Shown here: piece after piece, positions 33,230 to 44,786 of the stretch | How positions within the stretch are numbered: the first letter of the stretch is position 1 | How the letters are laid out: each line of letters starts with the position of its first letter | Origin: Eulemur rufifrons | Lineage: Eukaryota > Chordata > Mammalia > Primates > Lemuridae | NCBI RefSeq assembly: GCF_041146395.1 | Contig: NC_091006.1 | Coordinates: 4,966,001-5,030,000 of the forward strand | Reading direction: 5' to 3' | DNA: 64,000 nt | Position numbers and translations under genes: made by a program | Notes under the pieces: model-generated | Databases searched by the model: none | What the model saw: the letters and a program-made list of their open reading frames with translations, nothing else | What the model was told of the DNA's origin: nothing

Positions 33230-33448
33230 CGGAAGTCCACGCGCGCTGCTGGGTGGGCCTGGCCATACTAGCATCCCGAGTGGGAGCCACATTGGGGTCC
33301 TCTGACCACTGCCTTCCCCATCATGCCCTGCAGTGTAAATGGGAAACGCTACTTCGAATGCCAGGCCAAGTACGGTGCTTTCGTCAAGCCATCAGTTGTG
33401 ACGGTCGGGGACTTCCCAGAGGAGGACTACGGATTGGATGAGATGTGA
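26134..33448 (+). CDS. TBCB: TBCB, tubulin-folding cofactor B
   Basis: Cytosolic tubulin chaperone that, with TBCE, handles and dissociates alpha-tubulin in the heterodimer assembly pathway. Coding exons: 26134-26247, 26639-26782, 28547-28643, 29608-29799, 33079-33151, 33334-33448 (TGA). They total 735 nt, 244 aa, the usual length, with all phases consistent. An N-terminal ubiquitin-like domain (about residues 10-90) starts [20 protein letters not shown]; a coiled-coil segment with [20 protein letters not shown] follows; the C-terminal CAP-Gly domain includes [25 protein letters not shown]. The final residues are EEDYGLDEM, where human has the EEY/F-like DEI end. ATG choice follows the family N terminus. 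Intron 4 (29800-33078) is packed with nested transposons. Recognition is secure. Confidence 0.97.
26810..27150 (+). repeat. Ancient repeat family A
   Basis: Starts immediately after the second TBCB exon donor: 'ttcatttatttactcaacaaatacttgcagtgcc', 'gagaaggcttccgggaagaaggg', 'agctgagatctgaaagatgaag'. In TBCB intron 2. Confidence 0.6.
27225..27682 (+). mobile_element. L2 LINE 3' end
   Basis: 'cctcagggcctttgcatat', 'cagtgaagccttcactggcc', 'gtgccacgagggcagaaattttt', 'ttcactgctgtgtccccagcacctggaacaac', ending 'tgttgaatgatgag': the L2 3' end in order. In TBCB intron 2. Confidence 0.8.
27855..28340 (+). repeat. Ancient repeat family A
   Basis: 'catttattcattaactgttcattgaacatctgtg', then 'agggtcgatggagatgag', 'gtaaggtttgggaggacttcctggaggaggtgcc', 'gaaggttgaggcc' follow the family order. 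In TBCB intron 2. Confidence 0.55.
28680..29045 (+). repeat. G-rich low-complexity stretch in TBCB intron
   Basis: About 360 bases of G runs (several of four to eight G) separated by short GT/GA words on the plus strand, ending at an Alu. Potential G-quadruplex sequence. No coding sense on either strand despite long open frames there. Confidence 0.7.
29052..29339 (+). mobile_element. Alu SINE
   Basis: Sense Alu dimer, 'tgtaatcctagcactctgggagg', 'gagaccagcctgagcaagagcgag', ending in a C-run plus A-tail (29320-29338). In TBCB intron 3. Confidence 0.93.
30335..31165 (-). mobile_element. L1M-type LINE, antisense
   Basis: 'agctttactgagatctaattcacataccatgcaac', 'agtgtacaattcattagtttttagcatattcacag', later 'gtttgatttgcatttctttgatgac' and 'ggagaaatatctgttcagatcctttgccc' are the antisense 3' end of an old L1 (3' UTR then ORF2 3' end). 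In TBCB intron 4. Confidence 0.75.
31428..31713. mobile_element. Short piggyBac-like DNA transposon (non-autonomous)
   Basis: An AT-rich 278-bp body (31432-31709) is flanked by TTAA on both sides (31428-31431 and 31710-31713). The ends form inverted repeats: left CACCTTGACTGCCACG, right (reverse complement) CACATTAACTGCCATG, 13 of 16 identical. Removing the body and one TTAA restores a continuous L1 antisense sequence ('tgtattcattaaccaacctctcttc'). TTAA duplication and such termini are hallmarks of piggyBac transposons. No transposase frame is present, so it moved with help from elsewhere. It may be a MER75/MER85-type primate element or a strepsirrhine-specific one. Confidence 0.85.
32124..32407 (-). 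mobile_element. Alu SINE inside L1
   Basis: Antisense Alu: 'agaatctcactctgtggcccag', 'gcctcccaagtagctaggactac', ending 'gagctactgtgcctggcc'. L1 sequence resumes on its right with 'taatagccgttctaactggg'. Confidence 0.9.
32665..32860 (+). repeat. Old repeat before TBCB exon 5, family unassigned
   Basis: 'tagtttgctaggactgccctaacaaagtatcac', 'gggtggcttacacaacagaaaattatttctcacagttctggagg' is a motif set common in old mammalian LTR-type repeats. I do not assign a family. Confidence 0.5.
33176..33230 (+). repeat. (GT)n microsatellite
   Basis: Alternating GT run with minor interruptions in TBCB intron 5, about 25 bases after the exon end at 33151. Confidence 0.9.
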
Positions 33449-33586
33449 CACCCAAGGAATCCACGTGCTCCAGCTCCTAACTCAGCCACTTATTGCCCCT
33501 CCTTACGTGTGCCCATGGCCCTCTTCCCCTGACCTCATTTTAATTTTATTCACCTTTCCCCTGCCATTGATTTTTGTGACTCCTGC

Positions 33587-33592
33587 ATTAAA
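33587..33592 (+). promoter_or_regulatory. TBCB: TBCB poly(A) signal (ATTAAA variant)
   Basis: ATTAAA 139 bases after the TBCB stop; no AATAAA was seen before it. The 3' UTR therefore runs roughly 33449-33610. Confidence 0.65.
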
Positions 33593-33761
33593 TTCACCAG
33601 AAACCTGGGAAGTGTTTGGAGGACTCGATGATTTGGGGAGGGTTTGGGGTAGGCTGGGTAAATGAGGATGAGGTGGGGACGTGGACAAAGTAGAGGTTAG
33701 ACTTGGTGAGGCTTTGACCCTGAGCTGGTGGCTGGAAGCCTGTGAGATTGTTCTTTATCAT

Positions 33762-33895
33762 TTTTTTTTTTTTTTTTAAAGAGACGGGTTCTCACTCTGT
33801 GGCCCAAGCTGGTCTTGAACTCCTGGCCTCAAGAAATGCTCTAGCCTCAGCCTCCTGAGTGGCTGGGACTACAGGCGAGCCACCACACGCAGCTG
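33762..33895 (-). mobile_element. Single-monomer Alu-type SINE
   Basis: T-run then 'aaagagacgggttctcactctgtggcccaagctgg' to 'ctgggactacaggcgagccaccac', one monomer only, antisense. Downstream of TBCB. Confidence 0.8.
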
Positions 33896-33904
33896 TTCTT
33901 TGTC

Positions 33905-34330
33905 CTTTATTAGTTAACATAATGCTCTGCTGCTATAACAAAGAGGCCCACAATAATTGTGGCACAGGAAGATGAGTTTATTTCTCTCTCATGTCAAGTC
34001 TCATGTGATCACTGAGGGCTCACATGGTGACCCTTCCATGTCGGGAGCTTTACTCTACATCTCCTTATATATTGTGGCTCTCCCATCTCTCACGATTCCC
34101 ACCTCATCTGCTGTAGCCACCAGGAACAAGGGAAGGGGAGGGGATACCTTTGCCTTTAAGAGAAAGATGTGTGCCTCAAAACTTATTCCTATATCGCTGG
34201 CCAGGATTTCATCACGTGGGCACATGCAGCTGCAAAGGAGTCTGGGGCAGCCACGTTCCCAGAAAAATAGTGGAAGTTGCTGTACTCTAGAAGCAGAGGA
34301 GAAGGGATATGGAGGGTCAACAAGTAGTCT
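33905..34330 (-). repeat. Old repeat, family unassigned
   Basis: 'tctgctgctataacaaagaggcccacaataattgtggcacaggaaga', 'tctctctcatgtcaagtctcatgtg', 'tagccaccaggaacaagggaagg' resemble the order at 40640-40940 and 800-1050. An old interspersed repeat is likely. Confidence 0.4.
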
Positions 34331-34444
34331 TGCCACAGTCCCTATGGGTGGGGGACCTTAACTGTTCACTTAATATTTTAAAGAAGAGGGAACACTTAAT
34401 TCTGTTTTATGGAATGAAGTGTTTCTTTAAAATATATATATATA

Positions 34445-34853
<409 letters not shown>

Positions 34854-35442
34854 TTAGAGTCTGGCAAAGAGCATTGTGCCCTCGTGTACGTGACGTGTGC
34901 GTGTGCAACCTGTGCATTCTGAATCGCACCATGCATGTGCCTGCGTGTGCAATAATAACCCCTCATTAGCTCCTGGAATAATAATCCCTCATTCCTGGTG
35001 GGATAATTATTTAGAGGACGCTGCTTAATTGTTGCAATTACTCAATTATAACTTCTAGAGAAGGGGGAAGCAGCAGCAGGAACAACCACAGTAACAGAAT
35101 GAGGCTGAACTGCCTGAGAGCTGAGGGGTGGGGAAGACGCTTCCTTCCACACACAGCCTGATGTGTACATGCTCTGCTGCCCACTACAAAGTACAGGGAC
35201 ACGCTCAGGTATACAGAACGCCCCACACACCTGGACTCAACCGCGCAAACCTGGAACACACCCAAAACACACAGGTGCTCTGACTCACGAGAGGTCACGT
35301 GCAGAAACAGTGCAGGAAGCTTCTCACACCCAAGGGGGAGCCACACACAGGAAACACATTGATATCAAACACCTGCAAGGGATGGGTATATACCTACACA
35401 CGTGCGCACACACAAATCAATAAAGTCAGTCTATTAAAAAAA

Positions 35443-35592
35443 TGGCCCAGCATGCTGGCTGATGCCTGTAAGCCCAGCACTTTAGGAGGCTGAGGCGGGA
35501 GAATCACTGGAAGCCAGGAGTTCAAGACTAGCCTGGGCAACATAGTGAGACCCTGTTCTACAAAAACAAAACAAAGCAAAACACCAAAAATG
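35443..35592 (+). mobile_element. Left-monomer Alu-type SINE
   Basis: 'ggcccagcatgctggctgatgcctg', 'ttcaagactagcctgggcaacatagtgagacc', then A-rich tail. One monomer. Confidence 0.75.
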
Positions 35593-35869
35593 GTTACTTT
35601 ACAAAAGGACCCCAAGGCTTGGGCCTCTTCAATGTTAAGGAGTTGTCAGAATGAGGAGAGCCAGAGGAGGTGTTTCCCAGCTTTCCAACCAGCACCTACC
35701 AACCTAAGTTCAGCCAGAGAGCTCAGTAGAATTAGCTCAGCTAATGCATCTGCACTGAGACTCACTTTAAAACCTAGCCTCAGAGTGCATCTCAATATGA
35801 GGCCAAAAGAAGGGGCAAGGAGATGATCATGTGCCCCCCCAACAGACACACTGACCATGAAAATCATAC

Positions 35870-36143
35870 CTGTGAGCTCCAGGTGAGGGTGACAGTCACT
35901 GTGCATGAAGGTCTGCCAAATTGCAAACTCTCAGGGTGTGCTTTAATGCCTTCGCGAACTAAAAATCCTAAGCACCCCACTAACTGAACAGACCCCGTAT
36001 TGGCTAAGAGGACCCCAGAAAAACCTTAAAACTGAGTTTTCAGCCATGACAGGATAGCAGGTGTAAAGCACTGTGACACATGTGCATGTTTTCTTTTCAT
36101 AAATATCCATGACTTCTATGCCTTGCTAAATATGTGTATTTAG

Positions 36144-36178
<35 letters not shown>

Positions 36179-36360
36179 AAAAGCCTTTTCCTTTTGTCTC
36201 TCCCTGGAAAACCACGTGTTCCTGGCTTGCCAGCGGAGCCATGTTTCCCAGCCTGTGAGAATGGCCACTGCGAGCTGAAAACCCATCACGAGAAATAAAG
36301 CTCTCTTTTTTCCAAAGAATTAACCTCGTTTTTTGTTTTTTTAGTTAACACCTTCCAGTT
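35870..36360 (+). mobile_element. Solo LTR-like element of an endogenous retrovirus
   Basis: A TATAAAA box at 36176-36182 and an AATAAA signal at 36294-36299 sit 112 bases apart, with CT-rich sequence after the hexamer, the usual LTR layout of U3, R and U5. 'aaaaatcctaagcacccc...gaacagacccc' upstream is LTR-like. A (CA)n run at 36145-36174 precedes the TATA box. No viral genes were recognised next to it. Edges are approximate. Confidence 0.5.
36145..36174 (+). repeat. (CA)n microsatellite
   Basis: Uninterrupted CA repeat directly upstream of the LTR-like TATA box. Confidence 0.9.
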
Positions 36361-36579
36361 GTCAACATGGTAGAAGCTATCTGTAAGAACGTGGGAAAAT
36401 GTTTAAATTTCTGATGACAATAGAAGGAATCATGCTAATTTCTAAATAGGAAACCTATACCTGCTATATGAAAGCCTGGACTATAATTAGGGATTAGAAA
36501 CTCACTTTACAGACTGAATGACCTGGTGCTTAAACTTTACTGATACCAGGCGGCCCAGAGAAGAAGGGGACGGTGGTGG

Positions 36580-37390
36580 ATGTGCTGGCGTAACAGCAGC
36601 CGCAGCAACAACACCCCCCCCACACACACACACAGTCCCACGCAGGTGTTCTCATTGATTGGCAGCAAACCTCAATGTGGTTGTTCACACACCCACACTC
36701 TTACCTTGTGTGGCTCCATCATTTCTGGGGGCTCAAAATTATTGGCTTTTCACTGGCAAAAGGGAGGAGATGGTGTGGGGAAGGTTCACCGTTCTTTAAA
36801 AACCTGTCCCGGAAGTACCTACACATTTCACCTGTGCACTCATTACTCATGCAGTGGGCTTTGGAATATACTCCTGGGCTGGCAGCTACATCCCAGCCAT
36901 TGCTATGAAAAACGACCATGTATTTTGGTGGCTTCACCATTGACCACCTTCTACTGGTCACCAGATTCATAACCTCAGGGAAGCAGCAGGAAGAGGCTGT
37001 GGATTTCCTTCCACCATACTCGTTAAATTCTCCTGCCACCAACTACAGCCCATGCCTGACCCACACGATCCACCACCCTCCCCTCTTTGCGGGGGAGGAT
37101 GATGGCCATGAACTTAAGCTTTATGAAAGCAAAGGGAACCTTGCTTGGTTTCATAAATCTTCAGGTCAGTGGAGATGGACGACAGGAATGGCCTGAAAAA
37201 AAGGGGACTGGGCTTTCTAGGCCTGAAGTAATCCCTTTGGCGATTCATGCTGTTCCGAAATCTGATCCCTGTGCTAAACACAAACTTAACGCTGAATGCA
37301 ACCTTTGTCCTGGAACTGAGCCACCTTTCCTAGCCAAAATCTGGGGTCAGGAGGGGATTCCCAGGGGATTCCTAGCCTCGGCAATAACCG
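36580..37390. other. Unassigned stretch before the orphan CpG island
   Basis: A short (CA)n at about 36617-36634 and then unique-looking sequence with moderate open frames (for example 37087-37434, plus strand, 115 codons) that I cannot match to any protein. It could be a decayed retroviral or other old repeat. Function unknown. Confidence 0.4.
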
Positions 37391-37396
37391 CTCATC

Positions 37397-37416
37397 TGCC
37401 ACGAGGGGGCAGCAGC
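37397..37416 (+). promoter_or_regulatory. Strong CTCF-type motif
   Basis: TGCCACGAGGGGGCAGCAGC closely fits the CTCF core CCACNAGGGGGCAG. It sits at the left edge of an orphan CpG-rich segment in the TBCB-CAPNS1 gap, a plausible boundary position. Confidence 0.75.
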
Positions 37417-37419
37417 GCG

Positions 37420-37760
37420 CCGTTCACATGCTGAGCGCGCGGTGCATTATGGGGCGCGCAGTCTCTCCAGAGCATGGGCGGCGGCGCCGCTCCGGCACGC
37501 AAACTGCATTTCCCGGCAAGCCGAGCGACCGTCTCAGCCTCACCTTGCTCAAGTAAGGAAGCCGATTTCTTGCCCGTGCCCGGCTGCGCGGGGCGTTGTG
37601 GGGTGTAGGGATTTGGTTCCGCGCGCCTCGAAGGGCGGTGCTGCGCAGGCGCGGGCAGCCCGCGGAGGTCGCCTGAGCTTAACCCCGGGCGGGGACCAGC
37701 GTCTTGGCGGCGGCGCTGGGTCTGGCTTTCTGGCCACGGTAGAGGAGGCGGTTGATGTCT
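37420..37760 (+). promoter_or_regulatory. Orphan CpG island / candidate promoter with first-exon donor
   Basis: CpG-dense sequence away from any known gene start. It holds a ZNF143/THAP11-like site at 37502-37521 (about 16 of 20 positions), an NRF1-type site TGCGCAGGCGCG at 37642-37653, and a good splice donor GTAAGG at 37553 after a GC-rich stretch. It looks like a promoter of an unannotated, probably non-coding, transcript. Orientation and start site are inferred. Confidence 0.5.
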
Positions 37761-38173
37761 GTGGCCCGAGCCGGCTCGGTTGCTCTCCTGTCCTCCTACT
37801 TTCCTACATCTCAACCGGTCACTTACCCGGACTCCTTGTCCGCTCCCAAGTCCGGTCAAGGCACAAAGTGTTTCTGTCTCCAAAAAAAAAAAAAACAAGA
37901 AAAGAAACAAAACTCCCTTTCTCCCTTTGTTTTTCTCTCTTCTTCACAGTCAGGCTTTTTGTTTTTTGTTTTTTAACTTATGAAGGGAATTTAAAATTAG
38001 AACAGTGTAAGGATCTCCCAAGTACCCAGCACCCAGTTTTGGTACTTGTCAACATATGGCCTATCTTGTTTTATTTATTCCACCTCCTCTGTTAATTTAA
38101 AAGCAAATTTCAGGCAACATATTATCTCATCCGGAAATGTTTTTGTACATATCTCTAAAAGATAAGAGGTCTC

Positions 38174-38492
<319 letters not shown>

Positions 38493-38586
38493 AAGAGGTC
38501 TCCATCATGCCTTAAAAAATTGCAATGATTTTTAAATATTATCTAATATATGGCCAGTATTCAAAAGTCCCCAGTTTCATAAATGT

Positions 38587-38915
38587 GTTTTTTTGTTTTT
38601 TTGGTTTTTTTTGAGACAAAGTCTCACTCTGTTGCCCAGAGTAGAGTGCCCTGGCGTCAGCCTAGCTCACAGCAACCTCAAGCAATCCTTCTGCCTCAGT
38701 CTCCTGAGTAGCTGGGACTACAGGCATGCACCACCATGCCCGGCTAATTTTTTCTATATGTATTTTTAGTTGTCCAGATAATTTCTTTCTATTTTTAGTG
38801 GAGACAGGGGTCTTGCTCTTGCTCAGGCTGGTCTCAAACTCTTGACCTTGAGCGATCCTCCCACCTCAGCCTCCCAGAGTGCTAGGATTACAGGCGTGAG
38901 CCACCGCGCCCGGCC
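38587..38915 (-). mobile_element. Alu SINE, strepsirrhine type, with target duplication
   Basis: Antisense Alu with the extra A/T-rich middle segment (about 38752-38793). CATAAATGT flanks both sides (38578-38586 and 38916-38924). Confidence 0.95.
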
Positions 38916-39279
38916 CATAAATGTCTTTTTACTGTTGGTTTCTTCAAAGCAGAATCCAAACAGGGTCCATGCACTGCATTTGAGTGCTATCTCTCTTAAG
39001 TCTCTCATTCTATAACAGCTCCCCTGCCCTCTCTCTCACTTTTCCTGTGGGATTTCCCACAGTCTTACTTGGCTTTTTGCACCTCTTGGTGTCCTTTAAT
39101 ATGTTCTTCTGTTCTCTCTGTGTTCTGCAAACTGGTAGATCCAAAGGCTGGGTCAGATTCAGGTTCATTTTAGGGGTAAATATACTTCATGAGTGGTGTT
39201 GAGTTCTTCCATCAGGAAGTACAAACCATCTGGTTATCTCTCTTTTTGTGATGTAAAAACTAATGTTGGATTCTGTTAA

Positions 39280-39870
39280 AGAAAAAAAATCATTCAATGA
39301 CACTTGGGAAAACATGGTAAGGCCAGCTTTATTTAGGATGGCAGATGGGGTCTTGCAGTGAGGGAGAGAGACTGAGCTCAACTCCTCTCGAAATATAGCA
39401 TGGGCTAGTGGGAATTTATAGCCGAGGCACAGAGTGGGAATCAGCGGATGGAAAATTACTATGAGGAAACATCAGGTAAGGGGGATTCTTGCCAGGGTGA
39501 CCAGACATCACCTGGGGTATGGTGGAGGATGATGAACCTGACCAGATATCGAAGATGATCAGATATCGATGATGGGGGTTCTTACTAACCTGACTTAGCA
39601 GGTTCTTTGCTAAAACTCGATTTTACAAGGAAGTGCACAGATGGGCCTAGCAGAAGATTCAGAAGCCTGAATAAAGTTTGGCCAAGCAAAGAATTTTGTT
39701 CAGGTGATTAACTCCAAAGCAACAATCATGGGAGAGGTGATTTTGCAGAGTCACAGCCCATGCAAGAGCCCAGCAGTAAGGGAGCCTGGCGAGAGCAGAG
39801 GGAACAGAAGTGGCTCAGACCTGCTGAAGGGAGGGCCGGGAAGGAACAGGTATCTGGATTAGTCATCACA
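39280..39870. repeat. Unassigned, probably LTR-like repeat
   Basis: 'gtaaggccagctttatttaggatggc', 'gactgagctcaactcctctcgaaatatagcatgggctagtgggaatttatagcc' has the look of an antisense old LTR, but I cannot name it or set edges. Confidence 0.35.
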
Positions 39871-40116
39871 CGACAGTTTGGCATCAGCCATGCTTAGGTT
39901 CAGACTCGGTCTTCCATCCACTATGTGGCCTCGGGCAAATGACTCCACTTCTCTGAACATCCACTTCCTCTCCTGTTAGTTCCTTTTCCAGAGGGTTATA
40001 GAGGCCTTGGCAAGCCATGCCCACCACGCAGTCACCCAACATGGTCCCACTGAGCCCGTGAGTGGCATTAGCAAGGTTAGTTATGACTATTCGGAATTTA
40101 TTAATTGGAATCACTA

Positions 40117-40639
<523 letters not shown>

Positions 40640-40650
<11 letters not shown>

Positions 40651-40945
40651 CTGGCTTACACTGTGGTGACAAGGGCGCTCAGTGGACTAACACCTCAAAA
40701 TTTATTTCTTGCTCATACAAAGTCTGCTGTGGGTCTGGGTGACTAGGTAGGGCAGATGTCCTTGTGCCGTGGCTCAGTGATACAGCTGGCTTCCTTCATG
40801 TGGCACCTCAGTGCTTGCACAGCTCCCTGTGCACTGTTGCCTGGGCAGGGGACAATAGAGCATGGAGCATTCTGCAGTGGCTCTTAAATGCTTCTATAAG
40901 GAAGTGACACACCCAGCACTTCCACTCTGCATGGAATTTTGTCTG
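40640..40945 (-). repeat. Old repeat, family unassigned
   Basis: 'ggctggcttacactgtggtgacaagg', 'tttatttcttgctcatacaaagtctgctgtgggtctgggtgac', 'aaggaagtgacacacccagcacttcc' matches the same class of old repeat as 33905-34330. Confidence 0.4.
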
Positions 40946-41379
40946 TGTTTAGCTGGGAACATCCAGGTAAAGCTGCCAGCAGCGCTGCTTCTCACTTTCA
41001 CAAGGAGGAGGAGCTGAGGGCAGAGAGGTGACAGGACAGATCACTAGGGATTTGGTGGCTGCCTTGAGAACTTTGACTCTTACCTGGAGAGAGGTGCAGC
41101 CGGGGCAGGGCTCTGAGCCAGGAGGGCCCTGACCTGACTCAGGTGTTCCCAGGCCCCCTCTGGATGCAGGAGGGGAACAGATTGTGGGGGCAGGGACAGA
41201 GCAGGAGACCAAGGAGGAGGCTGCTGGGATGTCCAGGCCAGAGGGGATGGAGGCTGGGCCCGGGTGGGGGCAGTGGAGTGGGGAGAAGAGTTTAGATTCT
41301 GTAGGTGAAGCCAGTAAGACTGGCTGACAGGTTGGAGTGGGTGTGAAGGAAAGAGAGAGGTTAAGGATGACCCTGGGGT

Positions 41380-42120
41380 GTTTGGCCTTAGACAGCGCTT
41401 CCACGATCTAGGTGGGGAAGGTGGAGAGGAAGCCAGTCTAGGAGGAAGATCAGGAGCTCAGTTGAGGATGTGTAAAGCCTGAAACGCTCCTAAGATCCTC
41501 CACCCATGAAGATGGTAAACAGGATGCAGGGTGCAGGAGTCTGGAGTCAGGGCAGGTGTCTGGGCTGAAGATAGAAATTTGAGTGTTGATAGCCTAGAGA
41601 GGGAATTTAAGCTTTTGTGTAGAGGAGGCAACCTATGGTATGAGTAGTACCAGGAGGAGGGCTAAGACCTGAGACTTAGGGCTGGCCAGGATTAAGGGGT
41701 CAGGGAGACAGAACTAGATGACAATGTGATTACAACTGGCAGTGAGTACTATGAGAAAGTGTAAGTCATTTTAAGACCATGTAACTGGAAACCTCACCTA
41801 GTCTCAGGTGGGCATGGAGACAGGGAGGGCTTCCTGGAAGAAGTGACTCCTGAGTTCACATCCAAAGCCTGAGTAGCTACAAAACCAGGCCAAAAAAAAA
41901 AAAAAAAAAAAGGAGAAAAAAAAAATGAGAAGAGAGTTCCAGGCAGGGGGCACAGCCCATGCTGCAAAAACCTGGCAACAAGTCAGTCCGGGGAGAGGGT
42001 AGAGAACGAAAGCTGCTCAGTCTGGTCGGGAAGGGTGCGGTGAGAAGGGAATCCAGATTAGTCATCACCAAAAGATTAGAAAGGTTTGTCATCAGCCAAG
42101 CCCAGGTTCAGACCGGTCCT
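41380..42120 (+). repeat. Ancient repeat family A plus flanks
   Basis: 'gagtactatgagaaagtgtaag', 'gagggcttcctggaagaagtgactcctgagttcac', 'agagttccaggcagggggcacagcccatgctgc' follow family A. A poly(A) tract at 41890-41924 interrupts it. Confidence 0.5.
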
Positions 42121-42316
42121 GCCACCCTCTGTGACCCTGCCTTTCAGAATCTCCATTTTCTCTGTTAAATCCTGCCTAATAGACAAGGCTTGTGTAGCAG
42201 TTGTCTTGGCCTGGCCCCAGCAAACCCTCAGGAAGCATTAGTTGCAAATGTAGCTTTGTCTGTTGTGATCTTGTTATTGGAGCTATTATCATATTAATTA
42301 TATTATTAAGGAGTCA

Positions 42317-42608
<292 letters not shown>

Positions 42609-42624
42609 GGTGTCCATGCATAAG

Positions 42625-42790
42625 GGCAGCGGTTAAGGATACAGGCTAGGGAGCTTGGCTGCCTGAGTTTAACCTCATAGTCAGTTTACTTATCTGTAAA
42701 ATGGGGATAATAAATAGCACCTATCCCACAGGGCTGTTGAGGGCAAATGAGCTGGCATATGTAAAGCACTTAGGAGAGTGCTTAGCAGCT
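42625..42790 (-). repeat. MIR element
   Basis: 'gcagcggttaaggatacaggc', 'atctgtaaaatggggataataaatagcacctatcccacaggg', 'taaagcacttaggagagtgctta' is antisense MIR. Confidence 0.85.
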
Positions 42791-42889
42791 GTGGTTTTGT
42801 CAGTATTACTCACGGATAAGCAAGAGCCAACTGCTGAGGAATGCAGGTGGGCTCCAGGCTGAGGGACCAGCCTGGGCACATACACAGAG

Positions 42890-43060
42890 GCTAATGGCTG
42901 CCATTTATTAAGCGCTTATCACTTAATTCTGATGGGGTCTAGTGAGGGGGCCAACCCATGTTCCCATTTTGGAGATGAGAAAATCTGCACTGTTTTGGGG
43001 TCGCGAAGTTATTATGAGGTAGAGCCAGGATTCACACCCAAGCCTAGCCAGCCTCCAGGG
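42890..43060 (+). repeat. MIR element
   Basis: 'taatggctgccatttattaagcgcttatc', 'tttggagatgagaaaat', 'gtagagccaggattcacacccaagcc' is sense MIR, an inverted pair with the previous one. Confidence 0.75.
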
Positions 43061-43619
43061 GAGGGGCTAAGGACCAGCCAGCCAGCCTGCTCCCCTGAGC
43101 ACCCCTGAAAAGTACCCGGCACAGGTTTGCACCCGAGGGCAAGCAAAAGGCCTCCAAAGGAGATTCAGTCGCCGTTTTTGTGCCCAGTCTGCCTCCCTCT
43201 CCTCAGGGACCTCGGGAACATCTGGGCTCAGAAACCAGGCCATGGCCAAGGTCTCCCCCTGTGTTCGCGGATCTCTTTAGAGGCTGGAAGACTGAGGATG
43301 CACTTTGGGCTTGTCCAGGAAAAAAATGATTCTGAGGATTCTGGTGACCCCTGACTTGGGGCGGGGGCGCGGTTAGAGGTGCGGGTGGGAGAAGGCACAA
43401 GGCAGCTTTCGTACCGGCCAACCGGGCTGTTGCAGGCACCGGAGAAATCCAGTCTAGTCTCAGTCCTTGGCACAGATACGGGCATTTGTCCCCCAGCTTG
43501 TGAGCCAAAAATTGCAATCTGGCAAGGTATTGGCAGGCCTCAGGGCGGAAATTCATACTTTAACACTGGATTGTCACCTCAGAAGTCTCGTTCCGGCGGC
43601 TTCACCCAGACTTGAGAAG

Positions 43620-43924
43620 TGTGGGGGAAGACCTCATACCTGCAGAGTCAGGCGGGGTTGGAACCTCCGGCGCCAGAAACATGCAGGGAGGAGCCACAGC
43701 AGCCGCACCCTGGGACATGTTGGGGGGGGTAGGTGGGCGTGGGCCGGCGCGCGCAGGCGCAGTGTCAATGCCGGCTCTAGGACCGCGCGGATGACAGCTG
43801 GGCAGCGGTGCAGGGTCTAACCCGGAGCAGCAGCCTGAGTCACCGGCCCCGCCCTCCGGAGCCGGACGCAGCGGGAGGCCCGGGAGCAGCAGACCCGACC
43901 GCGGACCGCCGGACGTGGGAGGTG
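43620..43924 (+). promoter_or_regulatory. CAPNS1: CAPNS1 promoter and noncoding first exon
   Basis: CpG-dense sequence with an NRF1-type site (GCGCGCAGGCGCAG at about 43748-43761) and CCCCGCCC at about 43847. The probable untranslated first exon ends at 43924 before the donor GTGAGC at 43925. The next exon starts after CCCTCAG at 44772. The start site is not visible; somewhere near 43760-43830 is likely. Confidence 0.65.
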
Positions 43925-44786
43925 GTGAGCGCCCGGCCCAAACTACCCCTGCACCCGTAACCCACGCTTTGGCGACCCCTAAACCCGGCTACAACTCAAA
44001 GTCCCGCCCTCAGGGGTCCCCTAGGCCAATGATCTCAGATTCGAGCCCCCAGATCTGTTCGACCCCAGTTATCCTGTCCCGGAAGCCTTCCTCTCCTCAC
44101 CCCGTCTCGTGGTCTAAAATACAAGCCCATAGGTTTGAGAGGTACCCCGTGAATTCTCCGTTGGGGCGTCCAGAACAACAACCCTAGTCCTGGCCCCAAT
44201 TCCAGTGGGGGACCCCGTTATTCCTGGCCCTGGGGCTCACAGACACGATCTTAGACCCGAGCCCACAGATCCAGATGTGACATTGTAATCCCGCCGCTGG
44301 GAGTACCTAAATGTTCAAATCCACATTCTGGATTTCCTAAACGCCGCCCCAGGGGCCTTTGGGCCAAGGATATCTGATCCGCGTCCCCGACCCGCCAAGG
44401 ACCCCTACATTCAATTCTGGGGGTTTGGATCTCAGGTTCGGCGCCCAGCCAAGTCGGGCATGCCTTACACCAATTTGGGGTCCCCATCAGGAGCCCCCCA
44501 GCAGACCTGTACCCTCCCCTTAATGATGCCACGCGTGCACTCAATGCGGGCTCCCCCAAGCCCGACGGGGTTTCAGACCTGACCCTCCGTTCTTATCCCA
44601 CCCGTCTGCGGACTACCTCCTCTCAGAAGCCCAGACCTCCAGCCGGAGGATAGGCCCCCACTGGGAGGCCTCAGATTCCTCCTCCAAGCCCAGCTGCCAG
44701 AAATGCGTGTTTTTGGGGGAGGGACGGGCTCAGGGGCAAGGCGGCCGCCCGACCCTCTTTTTCCCCCTCAGGAGTGAGTCGCAGCC

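Noticed and set aside
37087..37434. 115-codon open frame with several cysteines, possible retroviral or novel protein
   Set aside because: No family recognised, no splice context, and the neighbouring LTR-like element lies upstream without recognisable internal genes between them.
37442..38095. 217-codon open frame on the plus strand
   Set aside because: It starts in the orphan CpG segment and ends in LINE sequence; amino-acid content follows base composition only.
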